NCBI GenBank assembly: GCA_029891385.1
Contig: CM057228.1
Coordinates: 19,182,309-19,246,308 of the forward strand
Direction of reading: 5' to 3'
DNA from: Erythroxylum novogranatense
Taxonomy: Eukaryota; Streptophyta; Magnoliopsida; Malpighiales; Erythroxylaceae
DNA length: 64,000 nucleotides
The notes beneath the pieces are model-generated. The model was not told the origin of the DNA, made no database searches, and was given only the letters and a program-made list of their open reading frames with translations. Made by a program: the position numbers and the translations under genes. Shown here piece by piece: positions 13,382-24,728 of the stretch (position 1 is its first letter; every line of letters begins with the position of its first letter).

Positions 13382-14651
13382 TGATGGTGTGAATAGTTGC
13401 TAATTATAATAATGATTTTGTTGATGTTTTGGGTTAATATTCATATGGAAAGGATATAATTTATTTAGTTTTGTGTATTTTGAGCAGGAGATGACAATTG
13501 AGCACAATAGCAAACATTTTACTTATTTTTGCTTGAAGTTTTGAGCCGTGACTGCTTATCCGCAATTTTTGGACTGACTCCAGATTCTGGGCAGTAAGTC
13601 GTGCCCACAACTTAAGGCCATGCGTGAATGAACATCCGGTACAGAGTTGGGGGCATGATTGAGCTTTTAATTTGAATATTTTTCAAATCTGTAAAGGAAG
13701 ATTTTTTGGGATTATTGAGGGAAGTTAGGGATGTTAATCTTTAGCCCATTTTTCTCTCTCTTAAATTAGAATTCTCCCTATAAAAAGGGGGTTAACAGGA
13801 GATTGAAGGGGGTCGATTGCCAGGAAATTAAAGACTATTATTTCTTATTTTGCAAGTTTTGTATTCCCATGAGCGACTAAACCTACTTTAGTCTAGCAAG
13901 GGTTAATCGAGTTCAAGTTTATATGAGTTGTGAGATCTAAACTTGATCTTTATCCTTGAAATTCTGCAGTATTTATTCATTCTCTATTTTATTGATATTA
14001 TTATCTTGTTGGTTGTTGCAATAAGAGCTCGTTATGCAATTGGCAGGGTCGTAATTAGCTAATCAAGATTTCTATATCCATAATCGTCTAGTTAATCTTG
14101 ATGACAGTGGCGGGTAATATAATTTTCAAGCTATATTATGAGAATGAATAATCTAATTTAAACAATCACATTTGTTGATCTTGTTGATTAGGGTTGGGTC
14201 TTTCTAATTCTTAAAGCTGTTAGTAAATTAAGTCCTAGGTGCATGTAAAGATTGTTCGTCGATAAGGGATTAGTTATAAGCGCATGTCTGGCTAATCTAA
14301 AATTAAGGAAGGATCAGATTATTAGAAGCTTTTTAATAATCATAACCAATCTATTGTGGGATTTCCATTTATTCTTTGTTTCAATGATCAATCTTAGAAC
14401 TTGAATGAGATTACCTTGTTAGATGTTATTAATCTGATTTCAATTTAAATTTATTTGCTTGCCATTTATTAAATTTATTTTTTTACTCATCAGTTACAAA
14501 CCCCCTTTTTATTTCCTCATTCTTGATTCCCTGTTCATCAATAGGATTAAGTAATATCCGGTCTCTGTGGATACGACTCTAGTCGCTCTAGCTACAATTT
14601 AATTGATTTTTCAAAAGTAGATTTTATTTTTAGTGGATTTGACACCCATCA
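13382..14651 (+). repeat. Athila 5' LTR
   Basis: A 1270-bp LTR with TGATGG/CCATCA inverted ends. A TATA box (TATAAAAA) sits at 13779-13786, preceding the likely transcription start. It differs from the 3' LTR by roughly one base in ten over the first 250 bp by eye. Confidence 0.93.
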
Positions 14652-14656
14652 AATTT

Positions 14657-14674
14657 TGACGCCATTGCCGAGGA
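14657..14674 (+). other. Primer binding site, tRNA-Asp type, mutated
   Basis: TGACGCCATTGCCGAGGA, five bases after the LTR, matches the tRNA-Asp complement TGGCGCCGTTGCCGGGGA at 15 of 18 positions. All three mismatches are G to A, as expected from deamination of methylated cytosine on the other strand. Confidence 0.88.
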
Positions 14675-16617
14675 CTGGTTTGATTGTTTTTATCCTTTTA
14701 TGACTAGGTCTGATCGTATAAGAGCACTGCAGTACGATTTTGAAATAGAAAGAAACAAAATTGCGAAAGCTATCATCTTCTACCGCGGTTTCAATGATCG
14801 AAAAACAAACAATCCCTAAATCACTTTATCTTTCCAACAAATCAGATCCAGAAAATGAGATGGCTCTAGAAAACTGCACTTTAAGAGAGTTAGCAGCCCC
14901 CTATCAATCAACAGTCATTATGCATTACTTATCAAAATTTAGAGGCTCCTTTCGAATTGAAATTAGGCTTGATCCACATGCTACCTACTTTGCGTGGATT
15001 GGAGAACGAAGATCCTCATAAGCATCTCAAAGAATTTCATGTTGTTTGTTTAACCATGAAACCACAAGGAGTGACAGAGGAGCAAATTAAATTGAGGGCC
15101 TTTCCATTTTCCCTAGCTGATGGAGCCAAGGAATGATTGTTCTACTTACCCCTGGGACTATTTGTTGGATCCCACTTGATTCCGGAATCCAACTCTTGCG
15201 AATATCAAAAGTCTTGAGCGTATCTTTACTACACCATACTCTTAAATACACTACATACTAATAATTTTTCTTTTCCACCATTTACATTTCAATACCCTCA
15301 AAACAAAAGGGTTTTACAAAGATATAATGGCTTTTCAAGCCATTTTACAACATAATCTGAAATCTCAAATTAAAAAAGTTACAGGAACTACATATTCTTG
15401 AAATGTGACTAATCCTTGGATTATATAAAGATAACTTAAACTCCAAGATGTGCAGAATTTGAAGTAACGTCCTTATACTCTTGATCACTCGATCTCTTCC
15501 TCATCACCTGAAGGTGGAGATAGGAAGGGGGTGAGCTTGAAAACTCGTGGATGATAATTTATAATAAAAAGAAACCTTTTTCAGAACTCATTGCCATTGT
15601 ACTTTCTTTTTGAAACCATAGAAATTTCGCAATTAAACTCATCCAACACTTGTTTCATGAAATTCTTAACTTGTCAAAAATTTACAATGGTACAAATCAT
15701 GTATACATCCATCATGTCAAACATATCATGAGCACTTAAGCATATCAAAATGGTTTGGGTGGATCCAAAATATGACGCACTACACATTCCCATATAATAG
15801 TCCTGTGTAGTCAAAAACTTGAGGGAGTCCTTGAAAGAGCTCCGTATCACTAGCGGACAGGCGGGAGAAGCCTTAAACTTGGGTCAACGTGCATGTGACG
15901 GTTCTTGAGCGATCACCACAAACCCACATAACACATATATTTCAAAACTTATAATCTTGTGTTGCCCAAAATGGCACTTCTTGAAAATTTGAGTTTCATG
16001 AGCATACAATATTTCATATGTGCTTTTAAAACTGGATTTCATAATTTTCTATTCTTTTCAAAAATCACTTGAAAAATCTCTTTATAAATTATTACACAGT
16101 TCATGTAGCAAACATATAGCAGATTTCACAAATCATGCAAAAACAAAGGATGCAACACTTAAGATGCAATTTAAATTAGTAAACTTTTTTGCTTTAAGGA
16201 AAAAAATAGTAGTGGCTTATTTACTCTATTTTAAACATGTACCCACCTTGATTTCCTTGTTTAAAGACTTGATTTGCTCAAAATGCCTCTTCTCTTTGCA
16301 ACAACTTGAGGTATCAAAGGTTCTTTCCTGCTGTATCTTTAATATATACTGCGTGAGATGATCTAATTGAAATAGGCCTCTATGACCCCCCCCCCTTGAT
16401 TCTTCACCAAATGAAGAAATCTTTGTCTCAACCTCTACCTTTTTCTCTTTTTGAACAAACTCAAAATCTCTCTTGAAGGCTAAGGAAATTAAAACCCTAA
16501 CTTGTTTTCTCTTCGTTCTCTCTTTCCTTCTTTTTCATGTTTTCTCTCTCTTATCTCTTTTCTCATCCATGCATTTTGCTTCTCCCAGCATCTTCTCATT
16601 CACCTTTTGTTGGGTCC

Positions 16618-17200
16618 GTATTTTGTGTACCGGGGCGAACTAGGCCCAGCGTACCTACCCCAAGTTGACACGCGACCACAACCTTCAAAGGTATTGTCCT
16701 CTTTGGTACTCGAACTCGAGACCTCAAGGTTTTGTTGCATTTAAATGCACGTCTCTTACCATTGAGTAGCTCGATGGTAAGGCGTGATTCATTCAATCTG
16801 AGTCTCAGTCAAGAAAAAATCTGAAGAGTTAACAATGAGTCTAACTTGTTGCTGATTAGCCTTAGATTAAAACACGGACCCAACATTAAAATGCGCCTTT
16901 TAATGTTGGGTCCGTGTTTTGTGTACCAGGGCGAACTAGGCCCAGCGTACCCCAAGTTGGCACGCGACCACAACCTTCAAAGATATTGTCCTCTTTGGTA
17001 CTAAAACTCGAGACCTCAAGGTTTTGTTGCATTTAAATGCACGCCTCTTACTATTGAGCTAACCTTTTAATGTTGGATCCGTGTTTTGTGTACCGGGGCA
17101 AACTAGGCCCAGCGTACCCCAAGTTGGCACGCGACCACAACCTTCAAAGGTATTGTCCTCTTTGGTACTCGAACTCGAGACCTCAAGGTTTTGTTGCGTT
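16618..17200 (-). mobile_element. Three SINE-like units in LTR B1
   Basis: Three copies (16618-16780, 16904-17062, 17071-17200) share a body that on the plus strand begins TGTTGGGTCCGTRTTTTGTG and runs through GGCGAACTAGGCCCAGCGTA. On the minus strand, unit 1 opens with an A-box-like CTACTCAATGGTAAGAG (about 16753-16775) and has a B-box-like GAGTTCGAGTACC (16705-16717), the layout of a tRNA-derived SINE head. Unit 2 has a mutated B box and unit 3 lacks the A-box end. No TSDs could be resolved, and the family is not named. Confidence 0.6.
16869..16920. repeat. Perfect 23-bp inverted repeat, 6-base loop
   Basis: Arms 16869-16891 and 16898-16920 are exact reverse complements around TGCGCC. The right arm is the terminus of SINE-like unit 2, so the left arm looks like the end of a further unit in the opposite orientation, making a head-to-head junction. 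Confidence 0.92.
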
Positions 17201-18655
17201 GCTTTCATTTTTTTGCTAACTTTTACCTTAATTTTTTCTATTTCAAAAATCTCTTATCCATCAAAAACACCATAACAAATCATAAATCTATCTACATCTC
17301 TCATTCCTTACCTTACTCTTGCCTATCATTTCTTGGTTCACGAATTTCCATCATTTTTTCTTTACTCATGACTAATCTCCAAAATTTCTTATTCAAATAG
17401 TTCTAACTTCTATGAAACGTTCGAGGTCCAATACTATTACTTCATAGACAGATATGGTGAATATTTTTCTAGATAAATTTTTCCTACCTCCCATGCCACT
17501 GGGATTCGAAGAGATATTTGTGGGATTAAACAAAGGGATTCAAAATAAATTCATGAGTATTGGGAGCAATTTAAGAGATTATGTGCCAGTTGCCCCCAAC
17601 ACGGGATATCAGATCAAGCCCTTATTCAGTATTTTTATGAAGGGCTATTACCTATTGAGAGGAGAATGATGGATGTTGCAAATGGAGGAGCCATTGTCAA
17701 CAAGACATCACAAGCAGCTCGAGATTTAATTTCTACGATGGCCGTAAATTCTTAACAATTTAAGTCCCGCCAAGAACCCTCAAGAAGGGCTAATGAGGTA
17801 AATGTATCTTCCTTAGAAGATAAACTAAATCAACTAACCTCTTTGGTTCAAAATCTGGTTGTAGGGAATACACAACAAGTGAAGGCATGTGGGATTTGCG
17901 CCTACATGGGTCATCCTACAGATATGTGCCCCACTTTACAAACGGATACCCCTGAACAAGCAAATGTCGTGCAAAATTTTCCTAGCCCGCCATAAAGGAA
18001 ATATGACCCATACTCAAATTCTTATAATCCTGGGTGGAGAGATCACCCAAATCTCAGTTATGGGTCTAGAGTGCCAAATTTTTAGCAATTACAGCGGAGG
18101 CTACCCCAACAAAATCCTCCAAGATCAGGTATGTCTTTTGAGGATATAGTCAAATCACTTGCAACTAACACACAACAATTCAACAAGAGACAAGAGCAAG
18201 TATACAAAATTTGGAGAATCAAATTGGTCAATTGGCAACGTCCCTAAGCAAGTTAGAGTCTCAAGTTAAATTACCTTCTCAAAAAATAGTGAACCCAAAG
18301 GAAAATGCAAGTGCAATTACCTTGAGAAGTAGAAAAGAGTTGGAACCTGTTGTTAGAAAGGGACGTGGGCGCGGCTTAGCACCAGCTGCAGAAACAAAGG
18401 TGGAAATTCAGAAACAGACGGAGCATCCAATGAACTTTATACTGACAAAACCCAAAATTCTAGAAACTAGACCTCCTTTTCTAGAGAGATTAGCCAAATC
18501 CAAGAATGGCAAGGAGGATAAGGAAATTCTCAATACATTTCAAAAAGTGGAGATTAACATACCTTTACTCGATCTAATCAGACAATTACCCAAGTATGCA
18601 AAATTTCTGAAGGAACTATGCACTAACAAGAAAAAATATCCGAGTATGAAAAGGT

Positions 18656-18964
18656 AAGTGTGGGGGAAAATGTGCCTGCTATCCTTTAAAAGAAGCTACC
18701 CCCCAAATGCAAAGATCAAGGTATGTCTGCTATATCTTGCACTATTGGGAATGTGGGCATAAAAAGGGCAATGTGTGACCTAGGTGCTTCAATCAATGTT
18801 ATACCATTGTCAATTTATTCTTTTTCAAATGCTGGTACATTGAAAGAAATTGGGGTAATAATTCAACTAGTAGACAGATCAATAGTTTATCCAAAGGGAG
18901 TGCTAGAAGATGTGTTAGTCCAGATTAATGGTATGATTTTCCCTACTGTTTCTTTGTTTTAGAT
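18656..18964 (+). pseudogene. Athila aspartic protease region
   Basis: Frame 18723-18962 reads ISCTIGNVGIKRAMCDLGASINVIP, the DLGAS form of the retroviral-type aspartic protease active site used by plant Athila elements, followed by the flap-like LVDRSIVYPKGVLEDVLV. It is separated from gag by stops and from RT by a stop at 18960. The protease would normally mature the gag-pol polyprotein. Confidence 0.88.
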
Positions 18965-20216
18965 ATGGAGGATGATAAGTCCTCTAACTCATCTAATATT
19001 CTTCTAGGGAGACCCTTCCTTAGTACTGCTAGGACAAAGATTGATGTTCATGATGGAACATTGACTATGGAATTTGATGGTGAAGTGATTACATTTAATG
19101 TTTATGATGCCATGAAATATCCTGATGATGTGAATTACGTATTCAGCATTGATATTATCGAGCCATTAATCCAAATTGCATTTGAATTAGATACAGAAGA
19201 CAAGTTAATGATTGAGCTTTACAAGAGTCTAAATTTAGACAATATTAGTAAAATCGTCAAAGAGCCTTCACATGATGAGCTCCACGAAGAGCCACCAAAA
19301 TTGGATTTAAAGTCGTTGCCTAGTAGGGAGCCTCAAAGGCATTTGAATCCCCCTATGATGGAAGTCTTAAAAAAGGAAATAGTAAAGCTACTAGATGCTG
19401 GAATGATCTATCCAATTTTAGATAGCAAATGGGTAAGTCCGGTTCAGGTGGTGCCTAAGAAAACAAGTATCACTGTGATTACAAATAAGGATGATGAGTT
19501 GGTACCCACCCGGGTTCAAAACGGGTGGCGAGTTTGTATAAATTATAGAAAATTAAATGCATCAACCAAGAAAGATCATTTCTCTCTTCCATTCATTGAT
19601 CAAATGCTTGAATGTTTAGTTGTCAAAACTCATTATTGATGTCTTGATGGATATTCAGGTTTTTACCATATTCTAGTTGCACCCAAAAACCAAGAGAAGA
19701 CGACATTCACCTATCCATTTGGAACCTTTGCTTATAGACGAATGTCATTCGGGCTCTGCAACGCCCCAGCCACTTTCCAAAGGTGCATGGTTAGTATCTT
19801 TTCTGATTATGTTGAGAATATCATAGAAGTTTTCATGGATGATTTCACTGTTCATGGAAATTCCTTCGATGAATGCTTAGCTAACCTTACAAGGTTTTGA
19901 AAAGATGTTTGGAGTCTAATCTGGTGTTAAATTATGAAAAATGTCATTTTATGGTGGATCAAGGATTAATTTTAGGATATATTGTGTCTGCAAAAAGAAT
20001 TGAAGTAGATAAGTCCAAAATAAACGTTATAAAATCTCTATCTTACCCCGTTAATGTTCAGGAGATTCGTTCTTTCCTTGGTCATGCAGGATTTTATAGG
20101 CATTTCATCAAGGACTTTTCGAAAATCACTCAACCCTTGTGCAAATTGCTGCAAAAAGATGTCCCTTTCAAGCTCAGTGAAGAATGCAAAATAACCTTTG
20201 ACACACTCTGAAGGAG
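18965..20216 (+). pseudogene. Athila reverse transcriptase domain
   Basis: The ILLGRPFLSTA block (18995-19025) leads into RT. Visible RT motifs are KLLDAGMIYPI, SKWVSPVQVVPKK, GWRVCINYRKLN (about 19525-19560), the stop-broken DGYSGFYHI (about 19645), FAYRRMSFGLCNAPATFQRCM (19730-19790), and the catalytic box as FMDDF (19834-19848). A thumb block with SYPVNVQEIRSFLGHAGFYRHF follows (20040-20110). Stops at 19637-19639 and 19897 and frame changes inactivate it. Confidence 0.92.
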
Positions 20217-20640
20217 AAGCTGATCTCGACGCCGATAATTTAACCACCAGACTGGCATTATCCTTTCGAGATTATGTGCGATGTTAGTAACAAGGCAGTA
20301 GGTGTAGTATTGGGACAGCGTATTGAGAAAAATCCGCATGTTATATGCTACGCCTCAAGAACACTAGATAGTGCTCAATGCAACTATTCCATAACGGAAA
20401 AAGAACTTATGTCTATTGGTTTTGCTTTAGAAAAATTCCATTCTTATTTATTGGGCACAAAAGTTATTGTGTATTCTAATCATGCAGCATTAAAGTTTCT
20501 ACTGAAAAGAAGGAGGCAAAATCGAGACTCATACGCTGGATACTTTTGCTACAAGAATTTGATTTAGAGATCAGAGACAAGAAAGGGTCTGAGAATTTGG
20601 TTGCTGACCATCTTAGTCGTCTACCTATTGCTGAGAAAGC
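20217..20640 (+). pseudogene. Athila RNase H domain
   Basis: MCDVSNKAVGVVLGQR (20274 on), ICYASRTLD, YSITEKELMSIGFALEKF and [20 protein letters not shown] are the standard gypsy RNase H blocks in order. Two changes stand out: DAS-like became DVS and the last catalytic Asp of the usual TDHAAL became Asn (SNHAAL). A frameshift near 20560 leads into the linker reading [11 protein letters not shown]. Confidence 0.9.
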
Positions 20641-21995
20641 ATGCCCATTACAAGATGAATTTCCTGACAAGTACTTTTTGTTCGTGCATAATAAAGCTCC
20701 CTGGTATGCTGATATTGTGAATTTCTTAGTTGTTGGTACTTTACCTGATGAGCTCACTAGGTTAGTGAAAGACAAAATAAAAAGGGAAGCTAAGTATTAT
20801 GTGTGGGATGATCCTTATTTGTGGAAGCATTGTTCTGACCAAGTCATTAGGAGATATGTTTCTGAGGTTGAGATTGAGTCTGTTCTCAAGTTCTGCCATT
20901 CTTATGCATGTGGCGATCATTTTGGCCCTAAAAGGACAGCACATAAAGTGCTTGAATGTGGACTATATTGGCCTTCATTATTTCATGACGCATGCATATT
21001 TTGCAAGTCTTGTGCTAATTGTCAACGTACTGGTAGTTTAGGACATAGAGATCAATTACCACTCACTCCTATACTCATTTGTGAAATATTTGATATGTAG
21101 GATATTGATTTGATGGGTCCTTTTCCATCATCATTTGGTTATACTTATATTCTTCTCACTATGGATTATGTTTCTAAATGGGTGGAAACCAAGGCTACTC
21201 GAACTGAAAATGATAAAACCATTGCAGATTTTGTTAGGACTAATATCTTTACCAAGCTCGTGTGCCAAGAGTAATCATCAGTGATAGAGGAACCCATTTT
21301 TGCAACCGTTCCATTGGCACACTCTTTCACAATATGGTGTGACTCTTCGTACTTCCACGGCCTACCATCCACAGACAAACGGCCAAGCCGAAGTGTCCAA
21401 CAGAGAAATTAAGTCCATACTTGAAAAGACTATCAATCCAAATAGGAAGGATTGGACCTTGTATCTGGATGATGCATTGTGGGCTTATCGTACAGCATAT
21501 AAGACTCCTATAAGAATGTCCCCATACCGCCTTGTCTTTGGCAAGCCTTGTCATCTTCCGATCGAATTGCAACACCATGCTTATTGGGCTGTCAAGCAAT
21601 GTAATATGCAATTGGATGATGCTGGAGAACATAGGAAATTGCAATTACAGGAGTTGGACAAAATCAGAAATGATACATATGAGAATTCTAGAATTTACAA
21701 GGAGAAAATGAAAGCCTTCCATGATCATATGATTTCCAGGAAGAATTTTCTAATTGGGCAAAAAGTCGTACTTTATCATTCTCATTTGAAATTGTTCCCT
21801 AGAAAATTGAGATTTAAATGGATTGGTCCCTTTGTTATTACTAAGATCTTTCCTCATGGTGTAGTTGAAATTCAAAATCTAGACACTCGTAAGGTTTTTA
21901 CGGTGAATGGACATCGCCTCAAACCTTTCTATAAGGGCTTCCAACCTCAAGGGGTTGAGGAATTGACCTTAGTTAAGGTCCATCAAGGGAATTAG
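20641..21995 (+). pseudogene. Athila integrase
   Basis: The H2C2 zinc module [10 protein letters not shown]...[11 protein letters not shown] (20896-21032) is followed by the core: DIDLMGPFPSSFGYTY (first Asp, about 21103), a frame-broken ISDRGTHFC (second Asp, about 21277), and [17 protein letters not shown] (catalytic Glu, about 21384). The C-terminal part ends [15 protein letters not shown] near 21940 and the frame closes at 21995. A stop at 21098-21100 and a frameshift near 21270 break it; from 21300 the frame is open for 231 codons. Confidence 0.92.
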
Positions 21996-22462
21996 GAATG
22001 CAAGACATCTAGCCTAGGACGCTAAACAAAGGCATTTCTGGGAGGTAACCCAAGTTCAAGGCGTGCCCACGTCTTACGTATCCTTGTTATTTTGTTTCTA
22101 CTTTTATTACGTATCCTTGTTATTTTGTTTCTACTTTTACTTTTGTTTAAGGCGTGCCCACGCCTTACATACCCTTGTTATTTTACTTCTAATTTTACTT
22201 TTGTTTTCTTTTTATCTAATTTCCTGTCATCTTTTTCCCTGAGTTTACTCTAACGCTCTATTCTTTGATCTCTGAGTAGGTCAATTTTGAAGTTTAATGG
22301 ACGTGGTCCCAATTTTCTATTATTTTTTATTTTTTATTATTTTCTTTTTATTTTATTTTTATCGAATATATAGACCCTTCCTTCACACCTTTTTTTTCTC
22401 CCCTCTCCCCTTTCTAACTGTCGTCACCATCATCACACACCCAAACTAGATCCCACCACCCA

Positions 22463-23594
22463 ATGGCCACCACTCACGATGAACCAACCACTCAGTGTTA
22501 AACACGAACAAAAAAACTCCAGGCTCCACTTTCACCCTCACCACATCCACAACCGATGGACTCTTCTTCGGATGAAGATTCAGCTCCTTCTTAACACAAG
22601 TCTCGATCTCACCTCAACAAAAAAACGTGTTCCATTCAGCCTTCTAAGGTTCATGGTATTCTTCATTTTGACGATCCTGCTCACCAAGCCAGGTATGATT
22701 CCCTCTTGCGTCATCCTATATTACCATGTAAATCTGTTGATGATGATACCCTTCACCTTCTTGGTATTCAAGATGATGTGTTATATTTATTTAGTAATAT
22801 TGGTTGGTTGAGTTATGTTTTTATCAAATACCCTGCTTTTGTGGAATTAGTTCAGGAATTTTATGCTACTTTTGTTTTTAACAAACATAACATTTTTTAT
22901 ATTTCTACCCGTGACCTAATTAGATTCACCTTGATGAGTAAACCTTTTTCTTTGTCTATCTTTGAGTTTAATGTTGCTTTAGGTTTTGTTGATGATAGTG
23001 CCTTTGCTCAGTACGCCCGTTCTGCCCCCTTATGTGATTATCTTGATGACTTCTAGGCTATTGACGCTTATCGAGAGTTGATTGGGAACCCCACAACTGA
23101 TTATGACCCCAACCGATCTAAAGCACATTATATTGTTGATCCTGCTTTGCGTTATGTGCATAGATTCCTTGCTTTTTCCTTTTCTGGTAGAAAGGACAGT
23201 TCTGCCATTTTATCCAAAACTGAATTATTTTTCCTGTGGTGTATGGTGCATGGTAGGAAGGTTGATTTAGGTTGTTGGTTTGCTACTCAATTCTCTGTTG
23301 TTTCTATTGTTTTGCTACTCGATTCTCTATTGTGATTCTTTCAATATGCCTTTAATTTTAGGCTCTTACATCACCCAAATAGTTGTGAAGAAGCATCTAC
23401 TTAATTTGGATAATTTGAGTGGTGTTGAATTACATCTCACATGTCCTATGCACCCTTTAGATCTTAAAACTTTGAAACATATGGACCTCATCGATCAAGT
23501 CGAGGACGGTAGCTTATCTTTTGTGTCTGCAGGTTCAATCTCCTCCAAAGGACAGCGTACCTCTGCCCCGTCCACATCTGTTGTTCCTCCATAA
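22463..23594 (+). pseudogene. ATHILA ORF-1 / env-like third ORF
   Basis: Downstream of integrase an ATG at 22463 opens MATTHDEPTT. Broken frames continue with HPILPCKSVDDDTLHLLGIQDDV (about 22700-22785), NIFYISTRDLIRFTL, FSLSIFEFNVALGFVDDS, and AYRELIGN, then SGRKDSSAILSKTELFFLWCM. Block order matches the plant ATHILA ORF-1 protein family found between pol and the 3' LTR in Athila elements. Its function is unresolved; an envelope role has been proposed for the lineage but nothing here proves it. A 33-bp duplication (about 23288-23334) and several stops disrupt it. Confidence 0.8.
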
Positions 23595-24710
23595 CCCACT
23601 CCTTCATTTGAGGAGCACCTACATCGCATGGAACAAACCTTGGAGACTCTCACCACTCAGGTTGCCCGAATTGATGCTACCCTTCTCGCTCTCCACCACC
23701 ATTTTGATGTTACGCCAACCACTCCACTGTCCTAGTTCACTTTCCCTACTCCACCACTCAGGGAAGTACCCTTCCACTTCTTTTCTCCTCATATTTTGTT
23801 GACCTATGTTTGTGTTTTGATATGATACTCATTGAGGTCAATGAGAGGTTTAAGTGTGGGAGAGTAATTGCGGCTTACATGGTTTTAATGATAGGAAATT
23901 AATCCCTGAGTTTAAATTCACACACTTTTCTTATCTTGAAATGATGGGACATGCTAAATTATATAATAAATTTAATATAATCAGATTTATTCTTAGTTTT
24001 TCATAAAATGAGTGGTTGAGCCTTTTAATTCTTCTTAACTTACAATTTAAGGATTGGAATTAATAAAGTGAGTTATCTAAGTTTGCTTGCTTTAAATCTA
24101 TGTCACACGCATAGGAATTGTTGACTCAGCTTGCCTAGTTGCTCAACATCGGTGAATAAAGAAAATTGAGTTGTTAAAAAAAAAAAATTTTGTTCCACTG
24201 CTCCACTCTAGTGAAATGACTCGGGGTCTTCATGCAACCCAGGTCGAAACTCAGGCCAAAAGCAAAAAGGGAGTATGAGCAGTGCTCGTAACCACCTAGG
24301 ATTGTGATGAGTTGAGTAACCGGGGATGGCCATCACAAATGGATCGTAATCGCGTAACAAGGCTTATGACATCCTAGGCAGGCCGCAAATGTCGTATAAT
24401 GAATAGCATCTCAATCTAACGTTCATTATTTAAGTTGAGTGACTTGGTAGGTTGGTAAATGATTTCCTATGCATTGGCTTAATAAGGTTGAAACCCAATT
24501 GTATGATGTAATTGATCAAGTCTTAAGTTTTAAGTTGAAAAGAATTTTTAGAATCAGTTGCTTATTTTATGGAAAACTAGGAATTGTTGGTTATATTGAC
24601 TTTGTCGTATTCCTTAATGTGTTGCATCTTGGATGGATGGGAGACTGTGTGAAAATCAATTGGGGTGTTTTTGGTTTATAGACAGAAGTTCTGCTTGAGG
24701 ACAAGCTTGT
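23595..24710 (+). other. Athila 3' untranslated spacer
   Basis: Low-coding sequence between the third ORF and the polypurine tract. It contains TTTAAGTGTGGGAGAG near 23850, a purine-tract-like motif resembling that before the LTR. The frame at 24469-24681 has no recognisable domain. Confidence 0.55.
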
Positions 24711-24728
24711 GATAAGTGTGGAGGAGTT
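24711..24728 (+). other. Athila polypurine tract
   Basis: GATAAGTGTGGAGGAGTT abuts the TGATGG start of the 3' LTR, the expected place for plus-strand priming. Confidence 0.75.

Larger units (their letters stand above)
15163..17433 (-). mobile_element. Solo LTR B1 inserted in Athila gag
   Basis: Begins TGTTGGATCCCAC at 15163 and ends GGTCCAATA at 17433 (terminal CA mutated to TA), flanked by CTATT (15158-15162 and 17434-17438). On the minus strand its first 240 bp align with the start of B2 at 28426 (shared GATTAGTCATGAGTAAAGA and AAGAAATGATAG). It then resumes similarity in the AAGAGAAAACAAG...AGGGTTT block (B2 near 44520-44545). The 200-bp-module region of B2 is missing here. Three SINE-like units lie at 16618-17200. 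Confidence 0.9.
14700..18655 (+). pseudogene. Athila gag (broken, split by solo LTR B1)
   Basis: An ATG at 14700 opens MTRSDRIRALQYDF. Gag matrix/capsid-like blocks follow in shifting frames (ENCTLREL at about 14872, then LRTFPFSLADGAKE-like sequence near 15100). Gag is cut at 15162 and resumes at 17439; rejoining restores PPGTIT-W-TDMVNIFLDKFF, which confirms the insertion. Downstream pieces include YFYEGLL, RDLISTMA, a zinc-knuckle-like CGICAYMGHPTDMC (about 17888-17930), and the IGQLA...NASAITLRSRKELE spacer (18220-18345). At least six frame breaks or stops make it nonfunctional. Confidence 0.88.

Noticed and set aside
16700..16780. tRNA gene on the minus strand
   Set aside because: A-box and B-box words are present but no cloverleaf with a proper anticodon arm or acceptor stem forms, and the unit is repeated three times with a shared tail, as in a SINE.
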